From Bacillota bacterium (GTDB lineage: Bacteria; Bacillota; Clostridia; Lachnospirales; Lachnospiraceae), in NCBI GenBank assembly GCA_023399055.1, contig JAEWQV010000014.1, positions 62,001-126,000 on the forward strand: 64,000 bases of DNA, read 5' to 3'. The notes under the pieces are model-generated. The model had not been told where the DNA came from, searched no databases, and saw only the letters and a program-made list of their open reading frames with translations. Shown piece after piece: positions 60,745-64,000 of this stretch (the stretch's first letter is position 1; each line of letters opens with the position of its first letter). A program made the translations under genes and the position numbers.

Positions 60745-63510
60745 TTGAAAACCATTTTCATACATAATAGACAAAAGAGCAACCACCTAACCATAAAATT
60801 AATTACAGATAAATTACTTTACATAGCTGTATTTATCTTTCTTATATTAGCACTACTGGGACTTTCGTCCACAACAGTTCACGCAGCATCGAGTTTAAAA
60901 TTGTATGATTATGCTACGAAAAAAACAACTTCCTACACAGATAAGCAGGTTAAGGTCACCTATAATGGAGTAACCATCACAAAGAGTACAGTTCCTGGTA
61001 TCTTGGAGGCAGGTGTGGCGTTGGTTCCTTATGATGATGTATTCATGAACTCATCTTTAGCCGCGAAGTGTGTCTATGATTCAAAAAAGGGTAGTATCTC
61101 AATTGCAAAATATGGAACTACCATCGTTATGACAATTGGTAGTAAGAAGGCTACTGTGAATGGGAAAGCAGTTACGCTGACTGTTGCTCCGAAAAGAATA
61201 AAATATTCTGGTGCAGGTGTAACAAAGGTTTTAGTTCCCTCAAGATTTATTTCTGAAACTCTCGGATTGTCCTATGAATGGAACAGTGCAACAAGCACGG
61301 TTTCTATCAATAAGGCAGGTTTAACCTTATCGTATGAGGATAAGGTTAAGTTTGAATATATAGGTGCGCAAACAAAAGTTACCTACAATGGGAAGGATAT
61401 CTCTCTGGGTAAAATGCCTGGTATTATTTTAAATAATACCAACATGGTGAGTGCCAAGACGGTATTTGCCTCTTCAAAATTAGGAGTTACCTATAAGTAC
61501 GATAGTAAGAAAAAGACAATCACGCTCACAAAGAACGACAAAGTGCTGGTCATGACCTTGGGCAGCACAAAGGCTTTCCTAAATAAGAAAGAGGTTAAGT
61601 TAGATAACGCACCGCTTTTAGTCAAAAACTATGAAGCAGATACTACTTATGTATTGGTTCCTGCCAAATCAACTTCTACCTACCTTGGATTCCAATATGT
61701 TTGGAATAATGCTTTAAGAACTGCAATTATTACGGGTAACTCCAAAGATACGGGGACGGATCAAACAACGAATGAGCCTGAACTTGGAGATGATGGGGTA
61801 ATAAATGAAACGGGTTCTGTTCTAAAGGACTGGAGTGTAAAAGAAGCACTCTATGGTAAAAGTTCAGTTGTTTATGATTTAAAGGGTGCTGTAACTACAG
61901 GAAATGGAGCTATTTATTCCGTATCACGAGACTATAGTGATTCAAAGCTGAATGCCGAGACCTTTGTCATTGCAGCTACTTCGGCTTATGGGAATATAAG
62001 CTCCAGCAGCCAGGGAAACTTAATTACAATACAAGCAAGTAATGTGACCTGTACGGATCAAAGTTATTTGATGAATGGACAATTCAGTAATTATATAAAT
62101 ACAATTAGTACGTTAAATAGTACCCCGGCAGGAAGTACAATAATACAGCTAAATGTTCTAAGATCAAACTATCAGTATGATATTCGTATGTCGGAGGATA
62201 AACTAATTTTGTACGTTACGATTTATACAAATGCTTTAGTAAAAGCAAATGTTGGTGTGAATAGTGATGGCGATTATATTACTTTGACAGGAGTTAAAAC
62301 ATTAAAGCCCGAGATAAGTGAAAAAAATGGGTTGTTATCTATTAATTTGCCTGGTACAAGTAATTTGCTTGGTGATATCAATACAGAGATTACAGGTGCA
62401 AAATTTATAACTAAAGTTGTTACAGTGATTAACGCAGAGGATTTACAAATTTTATTAAGCGTCAAAGCTGGCTATGAGTACTATATTCTTGAAAAAGAAA
62501 ATCAATATACCTTATCCTTAAGGTCAAAAACTACCCAAGAGGATACTGAGGATGATACTAAGGATGATACTCAAGAGGATACCAGCGATAATACAGATTC
62601 AACCACACCAGCTGTAATTCCAACGGTGAAAAACCCTTCGAAGTATGAAATTACAATTCCGATGCCGGAGAAGACTACAACATTATCAATTTCTCATGAA
62701 GATTATTATATGAATAACTATTTTGTAATACGAATAGCCGGTAACTACGCAGACTTCTTTAAGAATAGTAACTTCCAATACAGTTCATCAGATATTAAAA
62801 AGATTTCGGTTTCAAAAGCAACTAAGGAATTGACAGAAATAAAAATTGAAACCACAAAGCTTCAAGGCTATGAACTTGGTTGTGATAGTAAAAATTTATA
62901 TATTAATATAGGTGACCCAAAAGAAATCTACAAGAATATTGTCTTACTTGATCCTGGACATGGCGGGGATGCAGCAGGTGCAAAATATTTTAATACCAAT
63001 GAAAAGGATGTTAATTTTAAAATTCTATATACCATTGGTAAGAATTATTTTAACCAAGATACATCTAAACTTAAAGTATACTACACTAGAGTAGGAGATA
63101 ATGATCTAAAACTTAGTGAACGTGCAGCACTATCACAAGCGGTGGGTGCTGATATCTTTGTCAGTCTCCATATGAATGCCACAGGCGATGCAAGTGTATC
63201 TGGTACGGAAGTATTTTACTCCAAATCAAACAATTCAGCCAATAAAGCCGGCTTAACAAGTCAAAAACTTGCTTCCATGTTTCTTTCCAGCATAACGCAA
63301 AGTCTTGGTACAAAGAATAGAACAGTAAAAGCAGAGAACTTTACGGTTATATACAAGAATACAGTTCCGGCTGTGTTAATTGAATTAGGGTTTTTGTCAA
63401 ATAAGCAGGAACATTCCAATCTGACAAATCAACAGTATCAAGAAAAAGCAGCAAAGACAATCTATCAGACACTACTTCAGGTATTTGAAGCTTATCCAAC
63501 AGGAAGATAA
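60745..63510 (+). CDS. Secreted N-acetylmuramoyl-L-alanine amidase with stalk and AMIN-like domains
   Basis: The enzyme cleaves the amide bond between MurNAc and the peptide stem. The 921-residue protein has a signal/anchor helix (about 28-49, AVFIFLILALLGLSS ... VHAA). Two copper-amine-oxidase-N-like repeats follow (about 60-195 and 200-330, each with VLVPxxxxxxxLG). Two AMIN-like regions cover about 370-610 and 640-725, separated by an Asp/Thr-rich linker. The Amidase_3 domain has zinc ligands His739 (DPGHGG), Glu753 and His809 (SLHMNA) and catalytic Glu880 (LIELGF). The TTG start follows AGGAGG by 7 bases. Confidence 0.93.
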   Translation: MKTIFIHNRQKSNHLTIKLITDKLLYIAVFIFLILALLGLSSTTVHAASSLKLYDYATKKTTSYTDKQVKVTYNGVTITKSTVPGILEAGVALVPYDDVFMNSSLAAKCVYDSKKGSISIAKYGTTIVMTIGSKKATVNGKAVTLTVAPKRIKYSGAGVTKVLVPSRFISETLGLSYEWNSATSTVSINKAGLTLSYEDKVKFEYIGAQTKVTYNGKDISLGKMPGIILNNTNMVSAKTVFASSKLGVTYKYDSKKKTITLTKNDKVLVMTLGSTKAFLNKKEVKLDNAPLLVKNYEADTTYVLVPAKSTSTYLGFQYVWNNALRTAIITGNSKDTGTDQTTNEPELGDDGVINETGSVLKDWSVKEALYGKSSVVYDLKGAVTTGNGAIYSVSRDYSDSKLNAETFVIAATSAYGNISSSSQGNLITIQASNVTCTDQSYLMNGQFSNYINTISTLNSTPAGSTIIQLNVLRSNYQYDIRMSEDKLILYVTIYTNALVKANVGVNSDGDYITLTGVKTLKPEISEKNGLLSINLPGTSNLLGDINTEITGAKFITKVVTVINAEDLQILLSVKAGYEYYILEKENQYTLSLRSKTTQEDTEDDTKDDTQEDTSDNTDSTTPAVIPTVKNPSKYEITIPMPEKTTTLSISHEDYYMNNYFVIRIAGNYADFFKNSNFQYSSSDIKKISVSKATKELTEIKIETTKLQGYELGCDSKNLYINIGDPKEIYKNIVLLDPGHGGDAAGAKYFNTNEKDVNFKILYTIGKNYFNQDTSKLKVYYTRVGDNDLKLSERAALSQAVGADIFVSLHMNATGDASVSGTEVFYSKSNNSANKAGLTSQKLASMFLSSITQSLGTKNRTVKAENFTVIYKNTVPAVLIELGFLSNKQEHSNLTNQQYQEKAAKTIYQTLLQVFEAYPTGR

Positions 63511-63536
63511 GATGGTTAAATAAAATATATACTAGC

Positions 63537-63575
63537 AAGGGAGCAATACGAGATGTATTTGTTCCCTTAGTTTTT
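63537..63575 (+). terminator. Terminator after the amidase gene
   Basis: AAGGGAGCAATAC (63537-63549) pairs with GTATTTGTTCCCTT (63555-63568) with one G-U and one bulge, followed by AGTTTTT. Confidence 0.8.
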
Positions 63576-63741
63576 GAGGCATTACTAGGGTATACTATAT
63601 TTTTCGAAAACCATTCATCGATTTATTTTGAATACTGACAAGGATAATTTGATAAAATAGAAATAGATTTAATTCAGTGATGTAATTAGCGTAAAGAAAT
63701 ATGTTATAAAATAAAAGAAAAGACAGGAAGGATTACATAGT

Positions 63742-64000
63742 ATGTGGATATTATTTGCCTTTGGTTCAGCATTTTTTGCGGGAATAACAGCAATACTTTC
63801 GAAGAGTGGTATAAGAAATACGGACTCGAATGTTGCAACTGCAATTAGAACAATCGTGGTTCTCGCATTTTCCTGGCTCATGGTCTTTATCGTGGGTTCG
63901 CAAAATACAATAACGCAGTTGGATGCGAAAACATTTCTCTTTTTAATCTTATCAGGACTAGCAACCGGAGCTTCCTGGTTATGTTATTTTAAGGCACTTC
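63742..64000 (+). CDS. EamA-family transporter, 3' end outside the window
   Basis: The visible 86 residues start MWILFAFGSAFFAGITAILSKSGI and continue RTIVVLAFSWLMVFI and LSGLATGASWLCYFKAL. They cover three membrane helices of an EamA (drug/metabolite) permease repeat. AGGAAGGA lies 9 bases or more before the ATG. The gene runs off the window edge. Confidence 0.85.
   Translation, partial: MWILFAFGSAFFAGITAILSKSGIRNTDSNVATAIRTIVVLAFSWLMVFIVGSQNTITQLDAKTFLFLILSGLATGASWLCYFKAL

Noticed and set aside
60423..60794. Minus-strand Phe/Leu-rich ORFs of 123 and 83 residues across the 13-bp array
   Set aside because: They arise only because the A-rich tandem repeat reads as Phe, Leu and Tyr codons on the other strand. 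There is no ribosome-binding site, and the 13-bp period rotates the frame.

Overview
The window is low-GC chromosomal DNA from an anaerobic spore-forming Firmicute, most likely a Lachnospiraceae (Clostridium cluster XIVa) species close to the Lachnoclostridium phytofermentans group. This placement is an inference. It rests on the L21-Prp-L27-Obg gene order, a lexA/yneA divergon, a spore photoproduct lyase, a bacterial V-type ATPase operon, a secreted GH18 chitinase with Thr-Pro linkers and AT-rich intergenic DNA. No rRNA or tRNA gene was seen.

Layout. 0-5 kb: ribosome and housekeeping block (rplU, prp, rpmA, obgE, yhbY, nadD, yqeK, rsfS), interrupted by two intergenic regions rich in palindromes. 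5-6.5 kb: lexA and a yneA-like LysM gene, divergent around a cluster of candidate LexA boxes. 6.7-9.1 kb: single metabolic genes. 9.5-18.3 kb: complete nine-gene V-type ATPase operon (H-I-K-E-C-F-A-B-D) with Na+-type ligands in the rotor proteolipid. 18.3-33.3 kb: loosely packed accessory genes, including acetyltransferases, nucleotidyltransferase-like proteins, splB, MFS transporters, a lipoprotein and a decayed marR/MFS pair. 33.4-35.8 kb: a LuxE-like/LuxC-like fatty-acid reductase pair without luciferase. 36-38 kb: a candidate structured RNA and the chitinase.

38-59 kb is a patchwork. It holds a large surface protein, a marR-MATE-heterodimeric ABC-phosphotransferase cassette, HIT, NTF2-like and flavin-reductase genes, and several gene fragments (zinc-ribbon, flavodoxin-like reductase, SEFIR, a kinase-like scrap). 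These are separated by related AT-rich palindromic repeats that occur nowhere else in the window. Its right end carries three co-directional genes that look like a defence locus: an RX4H (HEPN-like) protein, a ComEC-type metallo-beta-lactamase-fold protein and a SIR2-P-loop NTPase fusion. A tyrosine recombinase follows. The window closes with a 16-unit, 13-bp tandem repeat, a large secreted cell-wall amidase and the start of an EamA-type transporter.

The most promising undescribed elements are the repeat family (three full copies with compensatory changes in the stems) in a cassette-like region beside a recombinase, the RX4H/MBL/SIR2-NTPase locus, the orphan LuxE/LuxC pair, and a pseudoknot-capable RNA upstream of the chitinase.
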